Shown: positions 1-8,961, counted from the stretch's first letter. The stretch: 64,000 nt of DNA from Arthrobacter sp. NicSoilC5 (GCF_019977395.1 NZ_AP024660.1:1674001-1738000); one strand, 5' to 3'. Numbers and translations are program-made. Notes: a model not told the origin generated them from the sequence alone.

Positions 1-36
1 GGAAAATGCGCGTCGAAGAAGGGGAAGCGTGTCCCC

Positions 37-864
37 TTAGGGAATCGGCACCGGGGTGACGCCCAGGGGCACCAGGTGCTCCGCACCGCCGTCGGGCGCC
101 GACAGCACCCAGATGCCCTTCTCGTGCACTGCCACGGAGTGCTCCCACTGGCAGGAGCGCTTCCCGTCGGTGGTTACCACGGTCCAGTCATCCTCCAGGA
201 CTGCGGTCTCGATGCCGCCCCGGACCAGCATGGGTTCAATGGCAAGGCACAGGCCCGGCTTGATCTTGGGGCCGCGGTGGTTGGTGCGGTAGTTCAGGAC
301 GTCCGGGGCCATGTGCATCTCGGAGCCGATGCCGTGGCCCACGTAGTCCTCCAGGATGCCCAGCGGCTTGCCGGGGACGGAGGAGACGTAGTCGTCAATG
401 GCGGCGCCGATGTCCCCAACGTGCGAACCGCCGGCCAGAGCGGCGATCCCCCGCCACATGGCGGCCTGGGTGACGTCCGAGAGGCGCTGGTCCTCGGGGT
501 CCGCTGTTCCCACGATCACCGTGCGCGCGGAATCCGAGTGCCAGCCGTTGACGATCGCGCCGCCATCGATGGAGATGATGTCGCCGTCCTGCAGGACGCG
601 GCTGCCCGGAATGCCGTGCACCACTTCCTCATTGACGGACGTGCAGATGGTCGCCGGGAAGCCGTGGTAGCCCAGGAAGTTGGACTTGGCGCCTGCCTCG
701 TTGAGGACGGCGGCGAAGACATCGTCCAGGTGCTTGGTGGTGACCCCCGGCACCGCGGCGGCAACGGCGGCATCCAGTGCACGGCTGAGGACCAGGCCGG
801 CCTCGTGCATGGTGCGCATCTGGGCGTTGTTCTTGTATTCGATGCGGGGCTGGCCGAAGGCCAT
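37..864 (-). CDS. map: Type I methionine aminopeptidase
   Basis: This 275-residue cytosolic metalloprotease removes the initiator methionine from nascent proteins. The five expected metal ligands are visible: Asp in SIDGG, Asp in WHSDSAR, His in VGHGIG, Glu in AIEPM and Glu in QWEHS. The substrate-side His is in EVVHGIP. The ATG at 862-864 (MAFGQPRIEY) is chosen because AAAGGA lies just upstream; the frame stays open five codons further to a TTG that has no better ribosome site. It is the last gene of secY-adk-map, a common actinobacterial order that links protein export, nucleotide supply and N-terminal processing to ribosomal protein genes. Confidence 0.97.
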   Translation of the reverse strand: MAFGQPRIEYKNNAQMRTMHEAGLVLSRALDAAVAAAVPGVTTKHLDDVFAAVLNEAGAKSNFLGYHGFPATICTSVNEEVVHGIPGSRVLQDGDIISIDGGAIVNGWHSDSARTVIVGTADPEDQRLSDVTQAAMWRGIAALAGGSHVGDIGAAIDDYVSSVPGKPLGILEDYVGHGIGSEMHMAPDVLNYRTNHRGPKIKPGLCLAIEPMLVRGGIETAVLEDDWTVVTTDGKRSCQWEHSVAVHEKGIWVLSAPDGGAEHLVPLGVTPVPIP

Positions 865-885
865 GATGTTTCCTTTCAAATGGCT

Positions 886-916
886 GAGGCTCCTCCCGGA
901 TGCCGGGAGGAGCCTC
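886..916 (-). terminator. Perfect 14-bp hairpin between adk and map
   Basis: A perfect inverted repeat with a 3-nt loop (886-899 pairs with 903-916) fills much of the 73-bp adk-map gap. It lies 22 bases upstream of the map ATG on the transcribed strand. There is no U-run after it, so it may be a leaky terminator or an RNA processing or stability site that lowers map relative to adk rather than a strong terminator. Confidence 0.45.
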
Positions 917-937
917 GATAAAACCGGGCGCCTTGGG

Positions 938-1516
938 TCAGGCGGCCTGTGCGGCCTTGATGGCCTGCATCACGCGGTTGGTAACTTCGTCGATCGGACC
1001 GATTCCGTCAACCTTGGTGAGGATGCCGCGGTCGGCGTACTTCGCCACCACAGCTTCGGTCTGCTCGTGGTAGAGGTCCAGGCGGTGGCGGATGACGGCT
1101 TCGTTGTCGTCGCTCCGGCCCGTTTCCTTGGCCCGGCCCAGAAGGCGGTGTACCAGCTCCTCGTCGTCGGCAGTCAGCTGCAGGACCACGTCGAGCTTCT
1201 CGTCGCCGTCGGCGAGGATCTCGTCCAGGTAGTCCACCTGCGCGGTGGTGCGCGGGTAGCCGTCCAGCAGGAAGCCGTTCTCGACATCGGACTCGTTCAG
1301 GCGGTCACGGACCATCTTGTTGGTCACGCTGTCCGGGACGAAGTCACCGTTGTCCATGTACTTCTTGGCCTCGACGCCGAGCGGGGTTTCGCCCTTCACG
1401 TTGGCACGGAAGATGTCGCCGGTGGAGATGGCCACAACGCCAAGGCGTTCCGAAATCCGCTCCGCCTGCGTTCCTTTTCCGGAACCGGGAGGTCCAATAA
1501 TCAGCATTCTCGTCAT
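938..1516 (-). CDS. adk: Adenylate kinase, short form
   Basis: Adenylate kinase balances ATP, ADP and AMP in the cytosol. The 192-residue protein has the P-loop GPPGSGKGT near residues 8-16, the AMP-site stretch STGDIFRANV, and the DGYPRT motif. Its length and the short loop after HRLLGRAKE show the small-LID form without the zinc-binding insert, typical of actinobacteria. The start codon overlaps the secY stop by 4 bp, which implies translational coupling. Family assignment is certain. Confidence 0.97.
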   Translation of the reverse strand: MTRMLIIGPPGSGKGTQAERISERLGVVAISTGDIFRANVKGETPLGVEAKKYMDNGDFVPDSVTNKMVRDRLNESDVENGFLLDGYPRTTAQVDYLDEILADGDEKLDVVLQLTADDEELVHRLLGRAKETGRSDDNEAVIRHRLDLYHEQTEAVVAKYADRGILTKVDGIGPIDEVTNRVMQAIKAAQAA

Positions 1517-2823
1517 CGCAAAAGCCCTTCGTAGTGACGTTGTTGTAGCTGCGCATCAATCTGCTTTACGGTCTCCAACCCAACGCCCACCATGATCAGG
1601 ATCGAGGTGCCACCGAACGGGAAGTTCTGGTTTGCGTTGATCAGCACGAGTGCCACCAGCGGGATCAGTGCCACGAAGCCCAGGTAGAGGGCGCCGGGCA
1701 GGGTGATCCGTGAGAGCACGTACTGCAGGTAATCAGCGGTCGGCCTGCCGGCGCGGATACCTGGGATGAAGCCGCCGTACTTCTTCATGTTGTCTGAGAC
1801 TTCTTCAGGGTTGAAGGTAATCGCGACGTAGAAGTAGGTGAAGAACACGATCAGGACGAAATAAACCGCCATGTAGATCGGGTGGTCACCGCGGGTGAGG
1901 TTGTTGTTGATCCACTCAACCCACGGTTGCATTGGCTCGCCGTTCCGGGGCTGGTTGAACTGAGCGATCAGCCCGGGAATGTAGAGCATGGAGGAAGCGA
2001 AGATCACCGGGATGACACCGGCCATGTTCACCTTGATGGGAATGTAGGTACTGGTGCCGCCCACAGTGCGACGTCCGATCATCCGCTTGGCGTACTGCAC
2101 CGGGATGCGGCGCTGTGACTGCTCGACGAAGACCACCAGGGCCACGGTGAGCAGACCCACCACCAGGACCAGGAAGAAGGTTCCCGGTCCCTGCGAGGTC
2201 CAGATGGCACCCAGGGAGGTGGGGAACTGGGCTGCGATGGAGGTAAAGATGAGCAGCGACATGCCGTTGCCCACGCCCTTCTCCGTGACGAGTTCGCCCA
2301 TCCACATGATCAGGCCGGTGCCTGCCGTGAGCGTGATGATGATCAGGATGGTGGTGATGATGCTGCTGTCAGGGATCACCGGCAGCTGGCAGCCGGGAAG
2401 CAGCTGCCCTGAGCGGGCCAGGGACACCAGCGTAGTGGCGTTGAGCAGGCCCAGGGCGATGGTGAGGTAACGGGTGTACTGGGTCAGCTTGGACTGTCCC
2501 GACGCGCCCTCTTCGTAAAGCTGCTGGAACCGGGGAATGACCACCCGGAGCAGCTGCACGATGATGCTGGCCGTGATGTAGGGCATGATGCCCAGGGCGA
2601 AGATGGACACCTGGAGCAACGCGCCGCCGCTGAAGAGGTTAACGAGCTGGTACAGCCCGCCGGCGGTCTGACCGTTCTGCAAGCATTGCTGGACATTCTG
2701 GTAGTTCACACCGGGCGAGGGAATGAAAGCACCCAAGCGGAAGATGGTGATGATTCCCAGCGTGAACAACAACTTGCGTCGCAGATCAGGCGTGCGAAAG
2801 GCCCGGCCAAATGCGCTAAGCAA
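1513..2823 (-). CDS. secY: Preprotein translocase subunit SecY
   Basis: SecY is the central channel of the Sec translocon in the cytoplasmic membrane; it works with SecE (encoded at 38162-38446) and SecG. The 436-residue protein has ten hydrophobic segments, the plug-region stretch GGALLQVSIFALGIMPYI split by helix turns, and the conserved cytoplasmic loop with QRRIPVQYAKR. Translation appears to begin at a TTG (2821-2823) preceded by AGGAGG six bases upstream; no ATG or GTG with a comparable site is present. It heads a secY-adk-map unit separated from the spc operon by a terminator. Confidence 0.97.
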   Translation of the reverse strand: MLSAFGRAFRTPDLRRKLLFTLGIITIFRLGAFIPSPGVNYQNVQQCLQNGQTAGGLYQLVNLFSGGALLQVSIFALGIMPYITASIIVQLLRVVIPRFQQLYEEGASGQSKLTQYTRYLTIALGLLNATTLVSLARSGQLLPGCQLPVIPDSSIITTILIIITLTAGTGLIMWMGELVTEKGVGNGMSLLIFTSIAAQFPTSLGAIWTSQGPGTFFLVLVVGLLTVALVVFVEQSQRRIPVQYAKRMIGRRTVGGTSTYIPIKVNMAGVIPVIFASSMLYIPGLIAQFNQPRNGEPMQPWVEWINNNLTRGDHPIYMAVYFVLIVFFTYFYVAITFNPEEVSDNMKKYGGFIPGIRAGRPTADYLQYVLSRITLPGALYLGFVALIPLVALVLINANQNFPFGGTSILIMVGVGLETVKQIDAQLQQRHYEGLLR

Positions 2824-2884
2824 GCGTCCTCCTGTGGTGTCAATAAGGGTGGGGGTGGCGGAATTTGATAAATCCCGACATCCG

Positions 2885-2915
2885 AGTCTAACGGGTCTAT
2901 GTGCCGAGCGAACAA
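2885..2915 (-). promoter_or_regulatory. Candidate secY promoter
   Basis: Reading the minus strand, TTGTTC (2910-2915) is followed after 19 bases by TAGACT (2885-2890), or after 18 by TTAGAC. This resembles a primary-sigma promoter and sits between the rplO terminator and secY, so secY-adk-map would have its own start. The assignment rests on the hexamers alone. Confidence 0.45.
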
Positions 2916-2970
2916 TCCGGGCCGGCCGGCATGCGCCGGATGGCAGGAATTGTTCGCCAGGCGGATACGA

Positions 2971-3017
2971 AAAACTCCCGGTATCCGGGGCCGAAGCCCG
3001 CGGATACCGGGAGTTTT
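2971..3017 (-). terminator. Intrinsic terminator after rplO
   Basis: AAAACTCCCGGTATCCG (2971-2987) pairs with its exact complement at 3001-3017 across a 13-base loop. On the minus strand the hairpin starts in an A-run and ends in TTTT. It lies 18 bases beyond the rplO stop and separates the spc operon from secY. Confidence 0.85.
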
Positions 3018-3034
3018 ACAGCTGGCGCCGTCCT

Positions 3035-3520
3035 TTACAGGGCGGTGGTGCTTCCGCCTGCTGCAGCAATCTTTTCGGCGGCGCTGGCCGAGAATGCGTG
3101 GGCGGTGACGTCAACCTTGACGGTGATGTCGCCGGTGCCCAGCACCTTGACGGGCTGGTTCTTGCGAACGGCACCCTTTTCGACCAGGTTCTCCACGGTG
3201 ACTGCGCCACCTTCCGGGAACAGCTCGTTGAGCTTGTCCAGGTTTACCACCTGGAACTCGACCCGGAACGGGTTCTTGAAGCCACGCAGCTTGGGCAGGC
3301 GCATGTGCAGCGGCAGCTGGCCGCCGGCAAAGCCAGCCTTCACCTGGTAGCGGGCAGCCGTACCCTTGGTACCACGGCCGGCGGTCTTACCCTTGGATGC
3401 CTCACCACGACCAACACGGGTCTTGGCGGTCTTGGCACCCGGTGCGGGACGCAGGTGGTGAACCTTCAGGGCGTTCTGCTTCTCAGCAGCCTGCGCCTTA
3501 TCAGCAGTGTTCTCTGCCAT
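3035..3520 (-). CDS. rplO: 50S ribosomal protein L15
   Basis: L15 is a late-assembling large-subunit protein that contacts 23S rRNA. At 161 residues it is slightly longer than the roughly 145-residue norm because of an Ala/Lys-rich N-terminus before [11 protein letters not shown]. The glycine-rich RNA-binding stretch [20 protein letters not shown] is present. Its ATG follows directly on the rpmD stop (TAAATG), and it is the last gene of the spc operon. Confidence 0.97.
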   Translation of the reverse strand: MAENTADKAQAAEKQNALKVHHLRPAPGAKTAKTRVGRGEASKGKTAGRGTKGTAARYQVKAGFAGGQLPLHMRLPKLRGFKNPFRVEFQVVNLDKLNELFPEGGAVTVENLVEKGAVRKNQPVKVLGTGDITVKVDVTAHAFSASAAEKIAAAGGSTTAL

Positions 3521-3727
3521 TTACTTCGCCTCCTCTACCTTTACCAGGTGCGGAACCGTGTTGAGCATTCCAACGGTTACGGCGTCGGCGGTGCGGACAA
3601 CAGTGTGTCCGATCCGCTTCAGGCCGAGGGACCGCAGGGTGTCGCGCTGGTTCTGCTTGCCGCCAATGGCGGACTTGATCTGAGTGATTTCCAACTGAGC
3701 GTCCGAGGGGACCAGGTTCTTAGCCAA
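3521..3727 (-). CDS. rpmD: 50S ribosomal protein L30
   Basis: The 68-residue protein has the typical short L30 form, with the motif [20 protein letters not shown] in the middle and a C-terminal HLVKVEE. It binds 23S rRNA in the large subunit. It is packed between rpsE (2 bp away) and rplO (no gap) within the spc operon. Confidence 0.96.
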   Translation of the reverse strand: MAKNLVPSDAQLEITQIKSAIGGKQNQRDTLRSLGLKRIGHTVVRTADAVTVGMLNTVPHLVKVEEAK

Positions 3728-3729
3728 GA

Positions 3730-4446
3730 CTAAACACCTGCCTTCGGAGCCAGGAGGGCCTTCACCAACGCTGCCGGAGCGATCTCGTCCAGCGGCAGGC
3801 CGCGGCGTGCTGCCACTGCTGCCGGCTCTTCGAGGCGCTTCAGGGCATCAACGGTCGCGTGAACGATGTTGATGGCGTTGGAGGAACCGAGCGACTTGGA
3901 GAGGATGTCGTGGATGCCCACGCACTCCAGTACTGCACGGACCGGACCACCGGCGATAACACCGGTACCGGCGGAAGCCGGACGCAGCATTACGACGCCG
4001 GCAGCGGCTTCACCCTGAACGCGGTGCGGGATGGTGTTGCCAACGCGGGGAACGCGGAAGAAGGACTTCTTGGCCTCTTCAACGCCCTTGGCGATAGCAG
4101 CGGGAACTTCCTTGGCCTTGCCGTAGCCCACGCCGACCATGCCGTTACCGTCACCAACGACGACCAGTGCGGTGAAGCTGAAGCGACGACCACCCTTGAC
4201 GACCTTGGAGACGCGGTTGATGGTGACAACGCGCTCTACGAACTGGTTCTTTTCGGCTTCACGGCCACCGTCGCGGCCGCCACGGCCACCGCGGTCGCCG
4301 CGGCCCTGGCCACGGTCGCCACGCTCGCCGCGACGGGCGCCACCACGGCGGTCCTCGGCAGCGGGGGCAGTGGTCTCAGCAGCTGCGGCTTCGGGCGCCT
4401 TCTGATCTGCAGACACAGTGTCCTTTTCCTTGTTTGCTTCGGTCAC
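3730..4446 (-). CDS. rpsE: 30S ribosomal protein S5 with Arg/Gly-rich N-terminus
   Basis: S5 lies at the mRNA entry channel and affects decoding accuracy. The core shows [20 protein letters not shown] and the loop [20 protein letters not shown]. The protein is 238 residues, longer than most S5 (about 165-200), because of an N-terminal extension: Ala/Glu-rich residues 1-31, then an Arg/Gly tract at 33-62 with repeated RGG and DRG units. It starts with GTG, overlapping the rplR stop by 4 bp. The extension is seen in the sequence; its role is unknown. Confidence 0.97.
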   Translation of the reverse strand: MTEANKEKDTVSADQKAPEAAAAETTAPAAEDRRGGARRGERGDRGQGRGDRGGRGGRDGGREAEKNQFVERVVTINRVSKVVKGGRRFSFTALVVVGDGNGMVGVGYGKAKEVPAAIAKGVEEAKKSFFRVPRVGNTIPHRVQGEAAAGVVMLRPASAGTGVIAGGPVRAVLECVGIHDILSKSLGSSNAINIVHATVDALKRLEEPAAVAARRGLPLDEIAPAALVKALLAPKAGV

Positions 4447-4826
4447 AGTGACAGCCCACCTTCGCGTGCACCGTCAGCGACGGCGGCGATCCGGCCGTGG
4501 TACTTGTTACCACCACGGTCGAACACAACAGCCTCGACGCCGGCAGCCTTGGCACGTTCGGCAACGAGCTCGCCAACGCGCTTGGCCTTGGCAGTCTTGT
4601 CACCGTCGAATGCACGAAGGTCAGCTTCCAGAGTGGACGCGCTTGCTACGGTCTGGCCAATGGTGTCATCGACAACCTGGACAAATACGTGGCGTGCGGA
4701 GCGGTTGACCACCAGGCGGGGGCGGACAGCCGTACCGGAAATGCGCTTGCGGATACGAAGCTGGCGGCGGCTGCGACCAGCAGCCTTGCTCTTGTTCGTA
4801 CGCTTCTTGTTAATGGAGATGGCCAT
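4443..4826 (-). CDS. rplR: 50S ribosomal protein L18
   Basis: L18 binds 5S rRNA and joins it to the large subunit. The 127-residue protein has the basic N-terminus, [18 protein letters not shown], and the C-terminal [20 protein letters not shown] signature. It sits 2 bp after rplF and overlaps rpsE by 4 bp in the spc operon. Confidence 0.97.
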   Translation of the reverse strand: MAISINKKRTNKSKAAGRSRRQLRIRKRISGTAVRPRLVVNRSARHVFVQVVDDTIGQTVASASTLEADLRAFDGDKTAKAKRVGELVAERAKAAGVEAVVFDRGGNKYHGRIAAVADGAREGGLSL

Positions 4827-4828
4827 GG

Positions 4829-5365
4829 TTACTTACCAGCCTTTCCGACCTTGCGGCGGATAACTTCGCCGGCGTAACGGATGCCCTTGCCCTTGTACGG
4901 GTCAGGCTTCCGCAGCTTGCGAATGTTGGCAGCGACCTCGCCGACCTGCTGCTTGTTGATACCTGAGACAGAGAGCTTGGTCGGTCCCTCTACTGCAAAG
5001 GTGATGCCGGCCGGAGCCGAAACGTTGACCGGGTGGCTGTAGCCCAGAGCGAACTCAAGGTCAGATCCCTTGGCCTGAACGCGGTAACCGGTACCGACGA
5101 TTTCAAGCTTCTTCTCGTAGCCTGCGGTGACGCCCTGGATCATGTTGGCGATCAGGGTGCGGGTCAGGCCGTGGAGCGAACGGGAGGCGCGCTCGTCGTT
5201 CGGGCGGCTGACGGTCAGGGTGTTCTCGTCCAGGGCAACCTCGATGGGGCTGGCCACAGTGTGGGTCAGCTCCCCCTTGGAACCCTTGACGCTGACGACA
5301 GAGCCGTCAACCTTGACCTCAACGCCGGCAGGAACGGTGATGGGGAGACGTCCAATACGTGACAT
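4829..5365 (-). CDS. rplF: 50S ribosomal protein L6
   Basis: L6 lies near the factor-binding site of the large subunit. The 178 residues match the family length; the start [12 protein letters not shown] and the C-terminal signature [20 protein letters not shown] are diagnostic. It is a tightly packed spc-operon gene, 18 bp after rpsH. Confidence 0.97.
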   Translation of the reverse strand: MSRIGRLPITVPAGVEVKVDGSVVSVKGSKGELTHTVASPIEVALDENTLTVSRPNDERASRSLHGLTRTLIANMIQGVTAGYEKKLEIVGTGYRVQAKGSDLEFALGYSHPVNVSAPAGITFAVEGPTKLSVSGINKQQVGEVAANIRKLRKPDPYKGKGIRYAGEVIRRKVGKAGK

Positions 5366-5383
5366 TATTCTCTTCCTTTCCCG

Positions 5384-5782
5384 TTACCAGACGTACGCGA
5401 GGACTTCGCCGCCCACGCCCTTCTTGCCGGCCTGCTTGTCAGTCAGGAGGCCGGAAGAGGTGGACAGGATAGCGATACCCAGGCCACCGAGCACGTGCGG
5501 GAGGTTAGTGGACTTCGCGTAAACGCGGAGGCCCGGCTTGGAGATGCGGCGTACACCGGCGATGGAACGCTCGCGGTTCGGACCGAACTTGAGGTCCAGG
5601 GTCAGCTTCTTGCCAACCTCAGCGTCCTCTTCCTTCCAGCCGGCGATGAAACCTTCGGCCTTGAGGATGTCGGCAACGCGTGCCTTGAGCTTGCTGTAAG
5701 GCATAGACACGGAGTCGTGGTATGCCGAGTTTGCGTTACGCAGGCGCGTAAGCATATCTGCGACAGGATCTGTCATTGTCAT
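5384..5782 (-). CDS. rpsH: 30S ribosomal protein S8
   Basis: S8 is a primary 16S rRNA-binding protein of the small subunit platform. The 132-residue sequence begins [18 protein letters not shown] and ends with the family signature [20 protein letters not shown]. Two in-frame ATGs are close (5780 and 5774); the upstream one is used here. An 82-bp gap separates it from rplE, and no rpsN lies in that gap. Confidence 0.96.
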   Translation of the reverse strand: MTMTDPVADMLTRLRNANSAYHDSVSMPYSKLKARVADILKAEGFIAGWKEEDAEVGKKLTLDLKFGPNRERSIAGVRRISKPGLRVYAKSTNLPHVLGGLGIAILSTSSGLLTDKQAGKKGVGGEVLAYVW

Positions 5783-5864
5783 GTGGGCTCATGCCCTTCC
5801 TCATAACGGTTTCCGCCGTTCCATTCCCTGGGGAGCGGAGCGGCCGGACCTTTTACGTAGTTAA

Positions 5865-6446
5865 TTAAGCTTCGGTTTTGAACGGGAAACCAAGCGCCTT
5901 GAGCAGCGCGCGGCCTTCGTCATCGGTCTTGGCAGTGGTGACAACCGTGATGTCCATACCGCGGACGCGGTCGATCTTGTCCTGGTCGATTTCGTGGAAC
6001 ATAACCTGCTCGGTCAGACCGAAGGTGTAGTTGCCGTTGCCATCGAACTGCTTGCCGCTGAGGCCGCGGAAGTCGCGGATACGGGGCAGAGCCAGGGTGA
6101 CCAGGCGGTCCACGAATTCCCACATGCGGTCGCCACGCAGGGTAGCGTGTGCACCGATGGGCATGCCTTCGCGCAGCTTGAACTGTGCGATCGACTTGCG
6201 GGCCTTGGTAACCTGCGGCTTCTGGCCGGTGATCTGGGTGAGGTCGCGGACAGCGCCGTCGATCAGCTTGGAGTCCTTGGCGGCATCTCCAACACCCATG
6301 TTCACAACAACCTTCACCAGACGGGGTACCTGGTTCACGTTCTCGTACTTGAATTCATCCTGGAGCGTTGCCTTGATGGATTCGGCGTACTTGGTCTTCA
6401 GACGAGGAACGATCTTCGTTGCCGGAGTCTCGAGAGTCTCAGTCAT
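5865..6446 (-). CDS. rplE: 50S ribosomal protein L5
   Basis: L5 binds 5S rRNA in the central protuberance. The 193-residue protein shows [20 protein letters not shown], the basic [20 protein letters not shown], and [19 protein letters not shown]. The ATG overlaps the rplX stop by one base (TAATG). Downstream comes rpsH rather than rpsN. Confidence 0.97.
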   Translation of the reverse strand: MTETLETPATKIVPRLKTKYAESIKATLQDEFKYENVNQVPRLVKVVVNMGVGDAAKDSKLIDGAVRDLTQITGQKPQVTKARKSIAQFKLREGMPIGAHATLRGDRMWEFVDRLVTLALPRIRDFRGLSGKQFDGNGNYTFGLTEQVMFHEIDQDKIDRVRGMDITVVTTAKTDDEGRALLKALGFPFKTEA

Positions 6447-6808
6447 TAGATGTCCTTCCCGGAGCTCTTGGACACGCGGATACGGACGGTCTTCTTGACA
6501 CCGTTCTTCTCCACAGTGTCGAGGCGGAAGCCCACACGGGTCGGCTTCTTGGTCGACGGGTCAACCAGGGCCACGTTCGAAATGTGGATCGGGGCCTCTA
6601 CGACCTCGATGCCGCCTGTCTTGGTGCCGCGCTGCGACTGTCCAACACGGGTGTGCTTGGTGACGCGGTTGATACCCTCAACCAGCACGCGGTTGGTGTC
6701 GGTGAAGACGCGCAGAACCTTGCCCTGCTTGCCACGGTCGCCGCCGCGCTCAGCCTTGGCGCCAGTGATGACCTGAACCAGGTCACCCTTCTTGATCTTT
6801 GCAGCCAT
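6446..6808 (-). CDS. rplX: 50S ribosomal protein L24
   Basis: L24 initiates large-subunit assembly and sits near the exit tunnel. The 120-residue protein has the KOW motif region [20 protein letters not shown] followed by [17 protein letters not shown]. It is coupled to rplE by a one-base stop/start overlap and lies 3 bp after rplN. Confidence 0.97.
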   Translation of the reverse strand: MAAKIKKGDLVQVITGAKAERGGDRGKQGKVLRVFTDTNRVLVEGINRVTKHTRVGQSQRGTKTGGIEVVEAPIHISNVALVDPSTKKPTRVGFRLDTVEKNGVKKTVRIRVSKSSGKDI

Positions 6809-6811
6809 GGA

Positions 6812-7180
6812 CTAGAGCACCTCCGGAGCCAGAGAAACAATCTTCATGAACTTCTTGTCACGCAGTTCACGACCAACCGGTCCGAAGATACGGGTACCGC
6901 GGGGGTCACCGTCGTTCTTCAGGATCACAGCTGCGTTCTCGTCAAACTTGATGTAGGAACCATCCGCACGGCGGCGTTCCTTCTTGGTACGGACGATGAC
7001 GGCCTTGACCACATCGCCCTTCTTTACGTTGCCGCCCGGGATTGCATCCTTGACGGTGGCGACAATGACGTCACCGATGCCTGCGTAGCGACGGCCAGAT
7101 CCACCGAGAACGCGAATGGTAAGGATTTCCTTAGCACCCGTGTTGTCGGCGACCTTGAGTCGCGACTCCTGCTGAATCAC
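6812..7180 (-). CDS. rplN: 50S ribosomal protein L14
   Basis: L14 binds 23S rRNA and contacts the small subunit. The 122 residues carry the signature [20 protein letters not shown] and the C-terminal [21 protein letters not shown]. Translation starts at GTG (7178-7180) with AAGGAG six bases upstream. It is the first gene of the spc group and is separated from rpsQ by 730 bp of repeat-rich DNA, so it needs its own promoter. Confidence 0.97.
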   Translation of the reverse strand: MIQQESRLKVADNTGAKEILTIRVLGGSGRRYAGIGDVIVATVKDAIPGGNVKKGDVVKAVIVRTKKERRRADGSYIKFDENAAVILKNDGDPRGTRIFGPVGRELRDKKFMKIVSLAPEVL

Positions 7181-7481
7181 TATTTACTCCTTGCGTCGCG
7201 CCGGTTCTCAGGCCGTGATGTTGCTACGGAATGAGCCTTGCGGAACGGTTGATCGGGGTGTCTCTTGACCTGCCTGGATTTTGCCAGACCAGGCCTAAAC
7301 GCCCGTGCCAGAAGCAGTTGCTCCCACCCGGTCCGGGACGGATCCCGGGCGCACAGGGGCACTATGCTGTGGCACGCTTGTTTACGAGGTTGATGATGGC
7401 GCGCGAAAGGCGCCATACAAACTCAATATCCTAGCATGTTTTCCGCCAGTCCCCATATCACCGCCGTCCCCTGCCCGGCAA
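7181..7481. other. Gene-free region upstream of rplN
   Basis: No convincing coding frame was found. The rplN ribosome site is at its lower end. A spc promoter on the minus strand is expected here, but I see no hexamer pair good enough to place it. GGCGC/GCGCC-type short palindromes around 7395-7415 are the only other structure. Confidence 0.5.
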
Positions 7482-7542
7482 GACGGACGACGGCGTGATG
7501 CAGGGCAGCCTTTCCGCCCGCCCGGGGTGCCGCTCCCCCGCC
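7482..7542. repeat. 61-bp direct repeat, copy A
   Basis: This GC-rich block begins GACGGACGACGGCGTGATGC and ends CGCTCCCCCGCC. It matches 7733-7793 at 59 of 61 positions. The first core of the 32-bp-phased array starts 5 bp beyond its end, so the two copies bracket the array. Confidence 0.9.
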
Positions 7543-7547
7543 AGCAC

Positions 7548-7725
7548 AACGCCCCATCACTTCCTGCAGCAAAACAACCAACGCCCGATCACCTCCAGCA
7601 GCAAAACAACCAACGCCCGATCACCTCGAGGCCTACCGGCAACGGGAAGTGATGGGGCGTCGCCGAAAAGGCGGTAATAAGTGATGGGGCGTCGCCGAAA
7701 AGGCGGTGATAAGTGATGGGGCGTT
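7548..7725. repeat. 32-bp-phased inverted repeat array, locus 1
   Basis: Three left-facing cores, AACGCCCCATCAC at 7548 and AACGCCCGATCAC at 7580 and 7612, are followed by three right-facing cores GTGATGGGGCGT at 7649, 7681 and 7713. Each half has an exact 32-bp period. The 7567-7595 segment (29 bp) recurs identically at 7599-7627. The 32-bp unit at 7647-7678 recurs at 7679-7710 with one change and begins again at 7711. The period is not a multiple of three and no frame has credible codon use, so it is not coding. The same family occurs at 40096-40220. Confidence 0.9.
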
Positions 7726-7732
7726 TGTGAAG

Positions 7733-7793
7733 GACGGACGACGGCGTGACGCAGGGCAGCCTTTCGGCCCGCCCGGGGTGCCGCTCCCCCGCC
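7733..7793. repeat. 61-bp direct repeat, copy B
   Basis: This is the second copy of the block at 7482-7542, with two substitutions. It starts 7 bases after the last GTGATGGGGCGTT core of the array and lies between the array and the rpsQ terminator. Confidence 0.9.
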
Positions 7794-7860
7794 GGGCCAG
7801 GCGCCGCCGTCGTCCGCTTCACTCAAAAGCTGCCTGGCGTGACGCCCGCGTTAAGCGAGG

Positions 7861-7892
7861 AAGCCCCCGCTCCCGGAAGGGAGCAGGGGCTT
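7861..7892 (-). terminator. Hairpin after rpsQ
   Basis: AAGCCCCCGCTCCC (7861-7874) pairs with GGGAGCAGGGGCTT (7879-7892) with one mismatch and a GGAA tetraloop. It lies 18 bases past the rpsQ stop and probably ends the S10 operon transcript. The U-run is short. Confidence 0.7.
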
Positions 7893-7910
7893 CCAGCGAA
7901 GCAGCAGGTG

Positions 7911-8216
7911 CTACTTGGCCTTTTCGAGGATTTCCACGAGCCGCCAATTCTTGGTGGCGGACAGCGGACGGGTCTCGGCGATGACAACGAGGTCGCCGAT
8001 GCCGGCGGTGTTCTCTTCGTCGTGTGCCTTGACCTTGGAGGTGCGGCGGATGACCTTGCCGTACAGTGCGTGCTTCACGCGGTCTTCAACCTCGACAACG
8101 ATGGTCTTTTCCATCTTGTCGGAGACCACGTAACCGCGACGGGTCTTGCGGTAACCGCGCTGCCCAGCCTTGGCTTCGGTAGCAGTTTCGGTCACGTTCT
8201 GGTCCTTTTCACTCAC
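7911..8216 (-). CDS. rpsQ: 30S ribosomal protein S17
   Basis: S17 is a primary 16S rRNA-binding protein. The 101 residues include [20 protein letters not shown] and the family stretch [20 protein letters not shown]. It starts with GTG, overlapping the rpmC stop by 4 bp. It is the last gene of the S10 group before a hairpin and the repeat region. Confidence 0.97.
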   Translation of the reverse strand: MSEKDQNVTETATEAKAGQRGYRKTRRGYVVSDKMEKTIVVEVEDRVKHALYGKVIRRTSKVKAHDEENTAGIGDLVVIAETRPLSATKNWRLVEILEKAK

Positions 8217-8542
8217 TTGGCGTCCTCCTCGGTCTCAGCCTTTTCAGCCTTTTCGGCCTTCTTGGTTGAAGCCTTCTTGGACTTCTTCTCTTCCTTGGCT
8301 TCCACAACCGGTGCGGCAACCTCGGCACGAATGCCCAGCTCGCGTTCGCGGAGAACGGTGTAGATGCGTGCGATGTCCTTCTTTACCGCGCGCAGGCGAC
8401 CGTGGTTCTCCAGCTGTCCGGTGGCGGACTGGAAACGCAGGTTGAACAGCTCTTCCTTGGCCTTGCGGAGTTCTTCAACGAGACGCTCGTTGTCGAAACC
8501 GTCCAGCTGTGCGGGAGCCAGATCCTTGGATCCTACTGCCAT
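8213..8542 (-). CDS. rpmC: 50S ribosomal protein L29 with long charged tail
   Basis: L29 sits at the exit tunnel, near where SRP and trigger factor dock. The core ([20 protein letters not shown], then [19 protein letters not shown]) ends near residue 70. The protein is 109 residues, against the usual 60-75, because of a Lys/Ala/Glu-rich C-terminal tail with [15 protein letters not shown] repeats. The tail could reach into the tunnel-exit environment; this is inference. Confidence 0.96.
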   Translation of the reverse strand: MAVGSKDLAPAQLDGFDNERLVEELRKAKEELFNLRFQSATGQLENHGRLRAVKKDIARIYTVLRERELGIRAEVAAPVVEAKEEKKSKKASTKKAEKAEKAETEEDAK

Positions 8543-8544
8543 TT

Positions 8545-8961
8545 CTATTCACCACCCTCGCGACGCACAATGCGTGCCTTCAACGGCAGCTTGTGGATTG
8601 CCAGGCGCAGGGCCTCGCGAGCTACCTCTTCATTGACACCGGAGAGTTCGAACAGAACCCGGCCCGGCTTGACGTTGGCGACCCACCATTCCGGTGAACC
8701 CTTACCGGAACCCATGCGGGTTTCGGCAGGCTTCTTGGTCAGCGGACGGTCCGGGTAAATGTTGATCCAGACCTTACCGCCACGCTTGATGTGGCGGGTC
8801 ATTGCGATACGAGCGGACTCGATCTGACGGTTGGTGACGTATGCCGGGCTCAGGGCCTGGATGCCGTACTCACCGAAGGAGACCTGGGTGCCGCCCGTAG
8901 CAGCGCCGGAACGACCCGGGTGGTGCTGCTTACGGTGCTTTACTCGACGTGGGATAAGCAT
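8545..8961 (-). CDS. rplP: 50S ribosomal protein L16
   Basis: L16 supports the tRNA-binding region of the large subunit. The 138 residues show [17 protein letters not shown] at the start, [19 protein letters not shown] and the signature [20 protein letters not shown]. It starts at ATG directly after rpsC and lies 2 bp before rpmC. Confidence 0.97.
   Translation of the reverse strand: MLIPRRVKHRKQHHPGRSGAATGGTQVSFGEYGIQALSPAYVTNRQIESARIAMTRHIKRGGKVWINIYPDRPLTKKPAETRMGSGKGSPEWWVANVKPGRVLFELSGVNEEVAREALRLAIHKLPLKARIVRREGGE

Noticed and set aside
7548..7725. Possible CRISPR array
   Set aside because: The core is only 13 bp, the halves face opposite ways, some spacers are repeated and no cas gene is in the window.
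7495..7826. Open frames through the repeat region on both strands
   Set aside because: The 32-bp period shifts the frame at every unit, and the products are low-complexity repeats without a ribosome site.
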